A stretch of DNA of 43,574 nt from Penium margaritaceum (taxonomy: Eukaryota > Streptophyta > Zygnematophyceae > Desmidiales > Peniaceae). Position numbers and translations under genes: made by a program. The DNA is taken from NCBI GenBank assembly GCA_023375785.1, contig SZWC01000096.1, forward strand, positions 527,550 through 571,123, given 5' to 3'. Below, in pieces: positions 30,731 to 40,949 of the stretch; position 1 is the first letter of the stretch; the number at the start of each line of letters is the position of its first letter. The notes beneath the pieces are model-generated. The model worked only from the letters and a program-made list of their open reading frames with translations, was not told the DNA's origin and made no database searches.

Positions 30731-31461
30731 TGTTGGAACTGGAAGAGAGAGGGAGCCTTGGAGAAACGAGCATGTGGGACTGGAAGGGCATCACTTCTAC
30801 TGAAGAATGGTTGTTGAATCACTCAAAATGATGGATTACATATAGAGCTAGAGCTTGGGCAAGTCAGCCCTCTCACAAGCTACACCAATTAGCCATGGAG
30901 GCTAAGGCTTACACACTAGAATCCATAATCTCACACAAGGGAGGAAATCAGCCAAGCAATCAAGCTGACCACTGACCTAGGGAGCTAGAAAATGCTCTCG
31001 TGGCACACTCCTAGTGGTCACATAATCCACAATCCCATAGAGAATCGCCATGTGTCCATGGCTAAGCACATAAGGATCTCACCTCACCTAAAACGTAAGG
31101 AGAGGTACCTTTTTCCTAGTCAGCACACTCTGACAAGGCAACCCAAGAATCTAGGACCTTTTGGATATTTCTCCCATCAGGTCTTGACCTGGACCTCTTG
31201 CCTTTTTTCTTTTCTCAGGCTAAGGCATGGAGCCATCGCCCATGATCACCCGGATATCGGCGGTCGATGACCACGAAAACTTTGAAAATTCATATCTCCC
31301 GATCAGACTGTTGGATCGGCCTTAAGATTGGACCGTAGTCATTTTGCCACCTAATCTTTCCAATGGTGAAGTGGAATTGACGATCGGATTGGGCCTCTGG
31401 TAGTTTCCTATAACTTGCTCGTGTGGACCTGAAACTGAGCCGGATGGCTCCTTTTCCAACA
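30731..31461 (-). mobile_element. LTR1, 5' LTR of element E
   Basis: TGTTGGAACTGGAAGAG to CTTTTCCAACA. Its U3 end is joined to plus-strand pol at ACAGGCCACGTC, a junction also found at 40949/40950. Confidence 0.95.
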
Positions 31462-33426
31462 ACAGGCCACGTCATCTTCTCCACGGATGTCGTTTTCAAC
31501 GAGAGCAAAATCATCAAAATCATCGGCACCAACATTCTCTCTCAAGAGGCAGGAGAAGGAACAGCTGACGAGGGAGTCGGAGTTGATATCCTTCCTGATC
31601 CCGTCTCTCCTGATCCTTCCTCCACAGTGACAGTGGAAGAACTAGTCTACTCTCCCATGTTTGATGCAGCAGATACAGCGACCTCATTAGCAGAAGAAGA
31701 GGAAAGAGATGCAGAACCACAAGCAGCAATATTACACTAGCAGCACCACGCTAGATGCCTACTAACGCTCAAGCACCAGATCGCACGTACCCTCTTAGGG
31801 TGCGCTACAAGCCGGGTGAATGCTACCATTTCTCGATGCTGCTAAAACCAGAAGAAATGAACGTCGCAGTTGCAGCAGATTCAGATGAGCCAACATCATA
31901 CAAAGAGGCCATGGCTGCAGTTGCTGCAGCACATTTGGCACAAACTGCACAACAAGGGATACAGACGCAGTTGGAGAATGGCACATGGGAGCTGACTGAG
32001 CGTCCACCTGGACGTAAGGTGATCAAGTACAACTGGGTATTCAAGAAGAAGCAGGGAGCAGATGGCAACCTGGTGGCTGCCATCTAGTTGCCAAGGGCTA
32101 GTCGCTGCAATAGGGCATCCATAACATAGAAACCTTTGCCCTTGTCGCCAAGTTTGCCTGTGTGCGTACGTTCCTTTCCTAAGCCGCAGTAGAGGACTTT
32201 AAGGTCTACCACATGGACGTAAAGACAATGTTCCTAAATGGTGACCTAAAGGAGGAGATTTACATGGAGCACCCGGAGGGGTTCGTCATGGATGGCCAGA
32301 AGCACCTGATTTACGAGCTACAAAAGTCCTTGTACGGCCTCAAGCAAGCGTCGCGTGCTTGGAACCAGATATTGGATGCAACGTCGCAGTGCATGGGGTT
32401 TGAGCACAGTGAGTGTGACTACACCGTCTATCGCTGGCGGCATGGTCATGAGGTGCTCATCATCATCGTCTATGTGGATATCATGCTCCTCCTTTTCAAC
32501 AGCATTTCTGCACTAAAGGAGTTCAAAGAAGCCATATAGGAGTGCTTCCAAATGCCCGATCTCGGGGAGACATCATGCTTCCTTGGTATTCAAATCACGC
32601 GTGACCGCAAATCACACTCTCCCTCACTACAGCAGAGCCGCTACATCAAGGATGTTTTGCAGCAGTTTGTCATGGCGGAGGCCAAACCCATCAGCACGCC
32701 GCTGAAGATGCGGCAGTACCTTGTGTACTTAATGGAGAAGCGGATGCAGCTAAGCGGAAGAAGTACCAAAGCATTGTCTGCAGTCTCATGTATCTTATGG
32801 TGGCACCAGGCCGCACCTCGCACACGCTGTTAGCGCTATGAGCCAGCTCATGGCCAATCCCGGACCTGAGCACCAGAAGGCAGTGAAGCGGATCTTCGGC
32901 TACCTTGCTTGAACCATCAACATCGGCATCAACTACAATGTGAACAACAAGATTATCGGCTATACAGATGCAGATTGAGCTTCAAACCCTAAGGACCGCA
33001 AGTCCATCTCTGGACATGTGTTCCTCATGAATGTTGGGACCATCAGCTGGTGCAGCAAACGACAGGTCATCGTGGGTACCTCAAGCACGGAAGCTAACTA
33101 CGTCTCTCTCTGCTTTAGAGGCAAAGAAGCAGTTTGGCTTCAGCGTCTCATGGAAGAGATGAGTGGGAGAGCAGCAGTTCCTGATCCTGTGCACATCGAC
33201 AACCGGAGCGCAATCGTACTCTCCAAGAATCCTGAGCACCATGCACGCACCAAACACATTGACATCGCATATCACTTCATGAGACACATGGTACAGGAGG
33301 GTGCTATCAAGGTGGAGTTTAGTCCAACCACCAAGCAGGTCGCATATTTCTACACCAAGCCACTGACCTGTGAGACGCAGCAGTTTTGCATGAAGGGATG
33401 TGGACTGAGCCTACTCTCACTGCGAT
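31462..33426 (+). pseudogene. Copia integrase end, linker, RT and RNase H, element L
   Basis: Plus-strand pol that begins exactly at Thr-Gly-His-Val: TGHVIFSTDVVFNESKII, then an acidic linker, [99 protein letters not shown], the RT box VYVDIMLL (second Asp lost), DLGETSCFLGIQITRD and SRYIKDVLQQFVM. RNase H (33018-33428) is almost unbroken: WCSKRQVIVGTSSTEANYVS, RSAIVLSKNPEHHARTKHID and YHFMRHMVQEGA, ending CGLSLLSLR. Stops include 31737, 32085 and 32537. It shares ATCTTCTCC and AGCAAAATC with 40950 against all other copies. It ends at a polypurine tract and the 3' LTR. Confidence 0.92.
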
Positions 33427-33438
33427 AAAGTGGGAAAT
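33427..33438 (+). promoter_or_regulatory. Polypurine tract, element L
   Basis: AAAGTGGGAAAT, one change from the family form, directly before the LTR. Confidence 0.82.
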
Positions 33439-33883
33439 TTTCAGGAAAAGAGCCATCCGACATGGTTTCAAGTCCATAGGAGCAAGTTCCACAAAGTTAC
33501 CAAACGTGTGCTGCGATCCTCAATGTAACTTCAGTATTGGAAAGATCAGGTGGTAAAATATCTACGGTCCAAGTTTCAGGCCAATCCAACGGTCGGACTG
33601 GAAGATATGAATTTTTGGAATTGTGGACTATGTGACTACTACGAGTGGACTATGAGAGCATTTTCTAGCTCTCTGGGTTGTGTATGAGTGGTCGGTCTCA
33701 TTGCTAGGCTGATTTACTGTCTTGTTTGAGATGATGGACTCTAGTGTTTGAGCCCTAGCCTCCATGGCTAAGTGTTGTGGCTTGTGAGAGGGCTGTCTTG
33801 CCTAAGCTTTAGCTCTATATGTACTCCATTTTGAGTGATTCAACAACCATTCTTCAGCACAAGAGATGCCTTTCCAGTCCCAC
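33439..33883 (+). mobile_element. LTR1 (3' LTR of element L), deleted
   Basis: Starts TTTTCAGGAAAAGAGCC. About 250 bases in the middle are lost (GAATTTTTGGA is joined to ATTGTGGACTATG at 33616). It stops at CCTTTCCAGTCCCAC, about 40 bases before the normal end, where an opposite LTR remnant takes over. Confidence 0.88.
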
Positions 33884-33963
33884 TATCGGAGTACGCATCT
33901 GGTAGTTTCCTGGAACTTGCTCCTATAGACCTGACACTAAGCCAAATGGCTCCTTTTCCAACG
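33884..33963 (-). mobile_element. LTR1 tip, 5' LTR remnant of element H
   Basis: The last 80 bases of a minus LTR1 (TATCGGAGTACGCATCTGG to CTCCTTTTCCAAC plus one changed base). It is followed by GAAAG and the rest of the K LTR. It therefore marks the right end of element H, whose left end is 22124. Everything of H between its RT and this tip was deleted. Confidence 0.9.
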
Positions 33964-34597
33964 GAAAGATTAGGTGGCAAAATGTGTACGGTCCAAGTTT
34001 CAGGCCAATCCAACAGTCCCATTGGGGCATATGAGTTTTGGAAGTTTCCACGGTCATCAACCACCGTATCCGGGTGATCCTAGGTGATGGCTCCATGCCT
34101 TAGCCTGGGAAAAGAAAAAGGCAAGAGGTCCAGGGTCAAGACGTGATGGGAGAAATATCCAAAAAGGTCCTAGATTCTTGTGTTGCCTTGTCAGAGTTGG
34201 CTTACTAGGAAAAAGGTATCTCTCCTCACTTTTTAGGTGAGGAAAACTCCTTGTCTACTAGCCATGGACACATGGTGATTCTCTGTGTATTGTGGGTTAT
34301 GTAACCACTAAGAATATGCCATGAGAGCATTTTTTAGCTCTGTATGTTGTGTGTAATTGGTCAACCTGATTGCTAGGCTGATTTCCTCTCTTGTATGAGA
34401 TTATGGACTGAGAGTGTGAGCCTTAGCCTTCATAGCTTAGTGGTGGAGTTAGTGAGAGGGCTGACTTGTCCAAGCTCTAGCTCTACATGTACTCCATCAT
34501 TTTGAGTGATTCAACAACCATCCTTCAGCACAAGTGATTTCCTTCAAATCCCACATGTTTACAGCTCCAAGGCTCCCTCTCTCCTCCAGTTCCAACA
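33964..34597 (+). mobile_element. LTR1 of element K, right part (split LTR)
   Basis: Continues the LTR interrupted at 22123, from GAAAGATTAGGTGGC to CTCCAGTTCCAACA. The first five bases repeat 22119-22123. A primer site and leader follow, so this is the 5' LTR of element K. Confidence 0.93.
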
Positions 34598-34598
34598 C

Positions 34599-34613
34599 TT
34601 GGTATGAGAGCCA
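34599..34613 (+). promoter_or_regulatory. Primer-binding site, initiator tRNA-Met (element K)
   Basis: TTGGTATgAGAGCCA, one change, one base after the LTR end. Confidence 0.9.
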
Positions 34614-35197
34614 GGTTCTACCACTTTCAACCAACGCAGACTCTCACTTTGAGAGTGATGAGTTATGGAGAAACCTCCACTCAATTTGCCAATCAACCAC
34701 TGGAAGATCCAATGGTCAGACTGAGAGGTTTGCTCAAACCGAGGTCGGCAACGGCTACACCTTTCTCTCCGAGTAAGATTGTCGCCTTGTGAACACCATG
34801 ACTCTCTCATTTCTTTGTCAAACTTAAAAACTAGTACATGCAAATTGAAGTTTTTTCTTAAGCTTTCAATTTGTGCATTAAAATTTGCATGGAATCTGTA
34901 CGTTTGGGAGGAACGCCATTTACAAGCTAGCTGGTGTGCGCCGGTGTAGGAGCAACAGCATACCCAGTTTTCAATAGGGCATATCTCTAAACATCCCCTT
35001 TAGATGACCATTTTTTATGGCTTAATCTGTACGCTTTTACGTTGACGTTTCTAGTGGTAGGCTCAAATTTTCCAGATTCCTAGCTCGCTGACTACTAGTG
35101 TATGCTTTTTATGAGACAGATTTCTGGCAGAAGTAGTAGCAGAAATTGGGGTAGCGTTGTCACTCAAGGGAAGCGTTAAGCATCACCAAGGCTCAAA
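34614..35197 (+). other. 5' untranslated leader of element K
   Basis: Leader between primer site and the gag ATG, co-linear with those of E, F, G and I. No conserved frame is seen. Confidence 0.85.
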
Positions 35198-35875
35198 ATG
35201 ACAATAGGAGGCATGGTAACTGCAGCACAGCCCTATAAAAGGCTTGAAGAACATTCCAACCTCACGTTTTGGAAGATCCGTACCCGTCTCCTTTTGCAGG
35301 AGAGAAGCTTGTGGGAGGTGGTGAGCGGCGACGAGTGCACTCCGCCTCCACACGTAAAAGGCATCATTGCAGCAGAGGTGGTTGTGGAGAAGACACCCAA
35401 GAAAGGAGAAGGAGATGCAAGTTCATCCACAACAGCAGCAGCGGCATATGAGGAGTGGAAGAAGGACAGGGAGGCCTAGAGGTTGCTTCTCAACACTATC
35501 TACAACCCGCATCTTCAGTTTGTCAATGACAAAGCTACTACAAAAGAGGAGAGGGATATGTTGTGCAAGTATGAAAGCAAGGATCCTGTGTTCCTCATGC
35601 TCTTGGAGGGGAGAATGATGTCGTTGAAAATACAGGGTGGCCAATGTATTGAGGCGTACTTGGACAGGGTAAAAGAGTTGGAAAAGTAGCTAAAAGCAGC
35701 CAGAAACCTTGTGAAAGAGACGCGCTTCATCCTCCTCTTGCTGAGGAGACTCCAAACAAGCTACCACACGGTGCCACAGATGTAGGAGTACAAGCCGATC
35801 CTTGACTTGGACTTCATTTGCACGCACCTGGAGCAGGTAGAACTGCGTCGTAGTGCACCAAAGTGCAATGGCAAC
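35198..35875 (+). pseudogene. Copia gag, element K (one frame, three TAG stops)
   Basis: The most readable Gag in the window: 226 codons in a single frame from ATG at 35198, interrupted only by three TAG codons at 35477, 35687 and 35782. It begins MTIGGMVTAAQPYKRLEEH and continues FWKIRTRLLLQERSLWEVV, SGDECTPPP, an acidic Lys/Glu segment, YEEWKKDREA, the helical core LLNTIYNPHLQFVNDKA, KYESKDPVFLMLLEGRMMS, IEAYLDRVKELEK, LKAARNLVKETRF and LDLDFICTHLEQVELRRS. The start is chosen because every other copy has ATG or its mutated form at the same place after CTCAAA. It stops before the zinc knuckle, where element I inserted (35876). The conserved helical core is the Gag type common in plant Copia elements. 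Confidence 0.92.
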
Positions 35876-36594
35876 TATTAGGAAAGGAACTATCCGGCTT
35901 AGTTTCAGGTCCACACAAGCATGTTGCAAGAAACTACAAAATGCCTAATCCAATCGACAATCTGATTTCCTCTTTGGAAAGATCAGGTGGAAAGATATCT
36001 ACAGTCTATGTTTCAGGTCGATCCAACAGTCGGATTGGGAGATATGAATTTTTGGAGTCATCCACTACCGGTATCTAGGTTATCATGGGCGATGGCGCCA
36101 TGCCTTAGTCTGAGAAAAACAAAAAGGCAAGAGGTCCACAGTCAAGACCTAATGGGATGAATATCCAAAATGGTCCTAGATTCTTGGATTGCCTTGTCCG
36201 AGTGTGCTGACTAAGAAAAAGGTACCTCTCCTTACTTTTTAGGTGAGGTGAGATCCTTGTGTGCTAGCCACGGACACATGGCGATTCTCCATGGGATTGT
36301 GGGTTATCTGACCACTGGGAGTGTGCCATGAGAGCATCTTCTAGCTCTCTAGGTTGTGTGTGAGTGGTCAGCCTGATTGTTAGGCTGATTTCCTCTCTTA
36401 TGTAGTCTAGTGTGTGAGCCTTAGCTTCCATGGCTAAGTGGTGTGGCTTCTGAGAGGGCTGACTTGCCCAAATTCTAGCTCTACATGTAGTCCATCATTT
36501 TAACTGATTTAACAACCCCTATTCAGCACAAGTAATACCCTTCCAGTCCCACATGTTTTCTGCTCCAAGGTTCCCTCTCTCCTCTAGTTCGACA
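35876..36594 (+). mobile_element. LTR1 (5' LTR of element I)
   Basis: TATTAGGAAAGGAACTATCC to CTCTAGTTCGACA, 719 bp, both ends slightly changed, inserted in gag of K in the same orientation. Confidence 0.9.
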
Positions 36595-36595
36595 C

Positions 36596-36610
36596 TTGGT
36601 ATCAGAGCCA
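36596..36610 (+). promoter_or_regulatory. Primer-binding site, initiator tRNA-Met (element I)
   Basis: TTGGTATCAGAGCCA, perfect, one base after the LTR. Confidence 0.94.
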
Positions 36611-37240
36611 AGTTTGCCACTTTTAGCAAGCACAGGCTGTCACTTTGAAAGTGACAGGCTAGAGTGAAACTTCCACCAAATAAAACCATTGACTGCTAGA
36701 TCTTCAAGCTCAAAAGACAAACTTTTTATCGAGCCCAATATCGCAAAGATCCAATAGTCGGATTGAAAGTTATGCTCAAAACCAGGTCAGCCAGGGCTAT
36801 ATTCTTCACTCTGAGTAAGACTGTCGCCTTGTGATGACCATAACTCTCTCATTTTTGTGTCAAATTTAAAAAGAAGCAAGTGAAAATTGAGTTATTTTTC
36901 ATAAACTTATTCTTTGTGCAAAACTATTTGCATTCCATAAGTTTGTTTGTAAAAAACTCTGTTTACAAGCTGGCTGGTCTCAGCTGGAGTAGGAGGAGCG
37001 GCATATCCTGTTTTAATAAGGACATATCTCTGAAAATCCCCTATTGATGACCATGTTTAATGGGTTGATCTGAAAGGCTTTGAGGTGAATTTTCCAGTGG
37101 TTCACGCAGTTTTTCAAAATCCCCAATATGGTGACCTCTACAATCCATTTTTTATCACACACGTTTCTGACAGAAGTAACAGCAGAAGCACGATTACCGC
37201 CGCCACTCAAGTATTGTGTTGAGCATCACTAAAGGTCAAA
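36611..37240 (+). other. 5' untranslated leader of element I
   Basis: Leader of about 630 bases before the mutated gag start. It shares ATGCTCAAAACCAGG and GTAAGACTGTCGCC with the other leaders. Confidence 0.85.
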
Positions 37241-38215
37241 ATTGCAGCAGTAGGCATGGTAACAGTAGCCCAGCCCTTGGAGAGGCTGGAAGGATACGCC
37301 AAGTTTATGTTTTAGAAGATCCGTACCTGTCTCGTTTTGGAAGAGAGGGACTTCTGTGAGGTGGTGAGCGGAGACAAGCGCGATCCGCCTCCACAAGCAA
37401 AAGGCATCACGCAGCGGAGGTGGTGGCAAGGAAGACGCCCCAGAAAAGTGCAGTACATGCAAGTTCAACTACAACGGCAACGCTGCTTATGAGGAGTGGA
37501 AGAAGAAGGACAAGTAGGCCTACAGGCTTCTTGTCAACACCATCTCCAACTTGCATCTACAGTATGTGACTGACAAGACTACTACAAAAGAGGGGTGGGA
37601 CACGTTGTGCAAGAAGTATGAGAGCTAGGAGCCTGCATTTCTCATGCTTTTCAAGGAGAAGATGGCGTTGAAAATGCAACGTGGCGAAGGAATGGAGGCG
37701 TACTTGGACAGGGAAAAATAGATAACAAAGCAGCTGAAAGCGGCGGGCAACCATGTGGAAGACCCGTGCTTCGTCCACCTCTTACTGAGAGGACTACATC
37801 CGAGATATGACACGGTACCACAGACGTTGGAGTGCCAGCCGACTCTCGGCCTAGACTTCATCTGCACGTACATGGTGCAGGCAGATTTGCGTAATGTACC
37901 AAAGTGCAACGATGGCAACAACAATGGTGCAGTTTTCATGGCCATGGGCTCACAGAACCACCAGCAGCAGCGGTCTAGGCGGCACAGAGGCAAGAAGAAA
38001 GGCAAGAAAGAGTGCTTCAAGTTTAAGAGGGATCACAAGGAGCAGTAGTAGCATTAGCAAAAGCAGCAATTTCCACAGCAGCACCTACACCAGTTAGTAC
38101 AATTTTAGCAGTAGCAGGACTAGCACCAGACCCAGACCGGTCTGTGCCATTTTGGCAACATCAACGTGGCCAAGGAGGTGCACAACCCCCTCTTCATGGG
38201 AAGTCTCACATGTCG
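37241..38215 (+). pseudogene. Copia gag lacking its zinc knuckle, element I
   Basis: Plus-strand Gag. The start codon has become ATT (37241-37243). AAVGMVTVAQPLERLEGYAKF and CLVLEERDFCEVVSGDKRDPPPQ follow, with frame changes near 37405. The open stretch 37755-38048 carries the core (FVHLLLRGLHPRYDTVPQTL, LGLDFICTYMVQADL). At 38000-38015 GKKKGK runs straight into KECFKFKRD: the 11 codons holding the first two Cys and the His of the CCHC knuckle are cleanly missing, in frame, between short AAG repeats. A Gln-rich tail and TGVCHFGNINVAKEV follow. At about 38215, after KSDMSQ-like sequence, the protease and pre-integrase segment (about 0.7-0.8 kb) are deleted. Confidence 0.9.
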
Positions 38216-38960
38216 CAAGGTAGCGCGCGAAGGAGTTGCTAGAGTTGGTGTGCACAAACTTGAATTGCCCAATGCACATGTAGAGTTTTGGAGGCTCAAG
38301 GTATTTTCTGACCTTCATTGATGATTTCAGCCGTTACACTACTCTGTACTTCTTTTCCTCCAATGCCCACTGCTTTGACAAGTTCAAGGAGTTCAAGGGA
38401 ATGGTGGAGAACAAGACTGGCAAGAAGATTAAGGCGTTACGCAGCCACCATGGCGGAGAGTACCCAAGCAAGCAGTTCCAAAACTATCTCATAACAACAG
38501 GCATCAAGGCAAAACGGACCGCGCCATTCTCGCCACAGCAGAACGATGTAGCACAATGGGCCAACTGCACTATCATTGAGTCGGCGCGGTCCATGTTGCA
38601 TGCGGATTGGCTCACGTATGATTTCTAAGTCAAAGCAGTTAGCACTCTAGTCTACATCAAGAACCTCAGTCTAACCAAGGCCCAGGAGCAGATAACGCCG
38701 TACGAGACGTGATTCAACAAGAAGGCAAGCGTGGGTCATCTTTGCACGTTTGGCACTTTGGCTCACATGCACGTGCCTGAGGAGAAGTGGTGAGACACGA
38801 AGAGCGCACACATGCTGATTATAGGCTATGACGTGGCAAGCAAGGTGTATTGTCTCTACGAGAGGGATACTGGCCATGTCATCATCTCTAGGGATGTCAT
38901 TTTCAACGAAAGGAACGTCATCGGTACGAACATCATCTGCAAAGAGGCAGCAGAACCAGC
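38216..38960 (+). pseudogene. Copia integrase, element I
   Basis: Plus-strand integrase, complete from its first catalytic region to its C-terminus. It begins near LLELVCTNLN (Asp of HTDLCG changed to Asn). Then come [49 protein letters not shown] (second catalytic Asp of RSDRGGEY changed to His), KRTAPFSPQQNDVAQWANC (the Glu of GVAERANR changed to Gln) and [19 protein letters not shown], a stop, KAVSTLVYIKNLSLTKAQEQITPYET, a stop, FNKKASVGHLCTFGTLAHMHVPEEKW, and IIGYDVASKVYCLYERDTGHVIISRDV. All three acidic catalytic positions are changed, so the enzyme would be dead even without stops. Confidence 0.9.
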
Positions 38961-40638
38961 AGTTGTTGAGACAAAGGGACCAGACATTCTCCCTGACCCC
39001 GCCTCTCATGAACCTTCCTCTATTGTGACACTAGGAGAACTAACCTACTCTCCCATGTGTGATGCAGTACATACAGCGGTCTTATCACTAGAAGCAGAGG
39101 AAGACGATGCATCACCATCAGTAGGAGTAGTTGCCTGCTAACGCCTTGTCACCAGGTTGCAAGTACGGTCTCAAGGTACGCTACAAGCATGGTGAGTGCG
39201 GGCATTTTTGGATGCTCCAAAAACCAGACCAAATGAACGTCGCAATTGCATCTGATTCTGATGACCCAGCATTGTACGAGGAAGCCATGGCTAGACCAGA
39301 TGTAGTACGTTGGGCCCAAGCTGTGTTGCAGAAGATACAATCGCAGCTTGACAACAACACGTGGGAGCTAACTAACCGTCCACCTGGACACAAGGTAATC
39401 AAGTGCAAGTGGGTGTTAAAGAAGAAGAGGGGCGCAGATGGCAACCTCAAAAAGTAGAAGGCTAGGCTCGTCGCCAAGGGCTATTGGTAGCAGGAAGGCA
39501 TCAATTACACTGAGACCTCTACTCTTGTTGCAAGCTTTGTCTCCGGACGTACGCTCCTTTCTTGTGCAGCAGTTGAGGATTTCGAGACTCACCACATGGA
39601 TATCAAGACGGCATTCTTGAACGATGACTTGGAGGAGGAAATCTACATGGAGCAGCCAAAGGGATTTGTCAAAGATTGCAAGGAGCATCTGGCTGGAAGC
39701 TGTAGAATTTGCTGTACGGCCTCAAGCAAGCGTTGCGTGCTTGGAACCAAAAATCAGATGCGGCGGTTTAGTGTATTTGGTTTGAGCACAGTGAGTGTGA
39801 CTACTCCGTCTATCGTTAGCAGCATGGTCATGAGGTGCTCATCATGATCGTCTGTGTAAATGACATGCTCCTCCTTTCCAACAGCATGTCTGCATTTTAT
39901 GAGTTCAAGGAGGTCATGCAGGAGCGCTTCCAAATGTTTGATCTCATAGAGCCATCATACTTCCTTGGTATCTAGATCACGAGAGATTGTAAATCACATT
40001 CTCTCTTGCTGTAACAGAGCCGATACATCAAGGATGTTTTACAGCAGTTCGGCATGGCAGAGGCCAAACCCATTGGTACACCGCTGGGGACGCGGTAGTA
40101 CCTCGTGAGCTTCAATGAAGAAGCGGATGTGATTGAGCGGCAGAAGTACCAGAGCACCGTCGGTAGTCTCATGTACATTGTGGTGGTAACCAGGCCAGAC
40201 CTTGCACAGGCTGATAGCGCTATGAGCTAGCACATGGTATACCCTCGACCTTTGTATTAGAAGGCAGTGAAGTGGAACTTTCCCTACCTTGCTCGAACCA
40301 TCAAGATTGCCATCATCTACAATGGCAATGACAATAACATCATCGGCGACACAGACTCATATTGGATTTCAAGCCCTGAGGACCGTAAATCCATCTCTGG
40401 ATATGTATTCCTCGTGAATGGTGGGGCCATCATCTCATGCAGCAAGCGGCAGTTGGTCGTGGCCACCTCAGGCACAGAAGCTGTGTACGTCTTTCTAAGC
40501 TTTGGAGCCAAGGAAACAGTTTGGCTTAAGCGTCTCATGGTAAAGATGAGTGGGAGTGCAGTTGTTCTAGTTCCCTTGCGCATCGACAATTAGAGCACAA
40601 TTGCACTTGCCAAGAATCTTGAGCACAAAATACGCAAA
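38961..40638 (+). pseudogene. Copia linker, RT and partial RNase H, element I
   Basis: Continues integrase: an acidic linker, YGLKVRYKHGECGHFWML, SDDPALYEEAMARPD, WELTNRPPGHKVIKCKWVLKKKRG, HMDIKTAFLNDDLEEEIYMEQPKGFV, then a frame change near 39690. RALRAWNQKSDAAV follows, then the RT box VCVNDMLLLSNS (Tyr to Cys and first Asp to Asn), SLMYIVVVTRPDLAQA, RTIKIAIIYNGNDNNII and RNase H ISCSKRQLVVATSGTEAVYVF (Glu-Tyr lost from TEAEY). The last recognisable block is TIALAKNLEHKIRK at 40638. The KHIDIAYHF part, the polypurine tract and most of the 3' LTR are missing. Confidence 0.9.
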
Positions 40639-40687
40639 TATTGGAAAAGGAGCCATCCGGCTTAGTTTCAAGTCCATAGGAGCAAGC
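40639..40687 (+). mobile_element. LTR1 tip, plus orientation
   Basis: The first 49 bases of a plus LTR1 (TATTGGAAAAGGAGCCATCC to GGAGCAAG), fused to truncated RNase H on the left and to an opposite LTR1 on the right. Confidence 0.85.
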
Positions 40688-40949
40688 ACCTTTTTCTTTT
40701 CTCAGGCTAAGGCATGGAGCCATCGCCCATGGTGACCCGGATATCGACGCTCGATGACCCCGAAAACTTCCAAAGATTCATATCTCCCAATCCGACCGTT
40801 TGATCAACCTCAAACTTGGACAGTAGACATTTTGCCACCTGATCTTTCAAATGCTCAAGTCTGATTGAGGATCGGAGTAGGCATATGGTACTTTCCTGGA
40901 ACTTGCTCTTGTGGACCTGAAACTGAGCCAGATGGCTCCTTTTCCAACA
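40688..40949 (-). mobile_element. LTR1 fragment at the repeated LTR-pol junction
   Basis: A minus LTR1 from CTTTTTCTTTTCTCAGGC to its U3 end TTTTCCAACA. The U3 end abuts ACAGGCCACGTC of plus pol, exactly as at 31461/31462. Confidence 0.92.

Larger units (their letters stand above)
25099..31461 (-). mobile_element. Complete but inactive Copia family 1 element E
   Basis: The reference copy of family 1 in this window, 6.36 kb. On the minus strand the order is 5' LTR (30731-31461), primer-binding site, leader, gag, protease, integrase, linker, RT, RNase H, polypurine tract, 3' LTR (25099-25836). The LTRs are 731 and 738 bp. By eye they differ at roughly 8-10% of positions over the part compared, so the insertion is not recent. 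The flanks are gag of L on the left (AAAAG) and pol of L on the right (ACAGG). They do not form a target duplication and each matches its own consensus up to the junction. Stops and frameshifts inactivate all domains. Confidence 0.95.

Noticed and set aside
25099..31461. Self-integration of one cDNA as the cause of all the antisense LTR-pol joins.
   Set aside because: The solved nest (H in K with GAAAG) shows ordinary insertion into other copies explains at least part of the pattern. Self-integration stays possible only for the repeated junction at 31461 and 40949.
35198..35875. The three TAG codons in the gag of K as read-through or recoded stops.
   Set aside because: Other copies have sense codons (Tyr, Gln, Leu) at these positions, and different copies have TAG at different places, so they are mutations.
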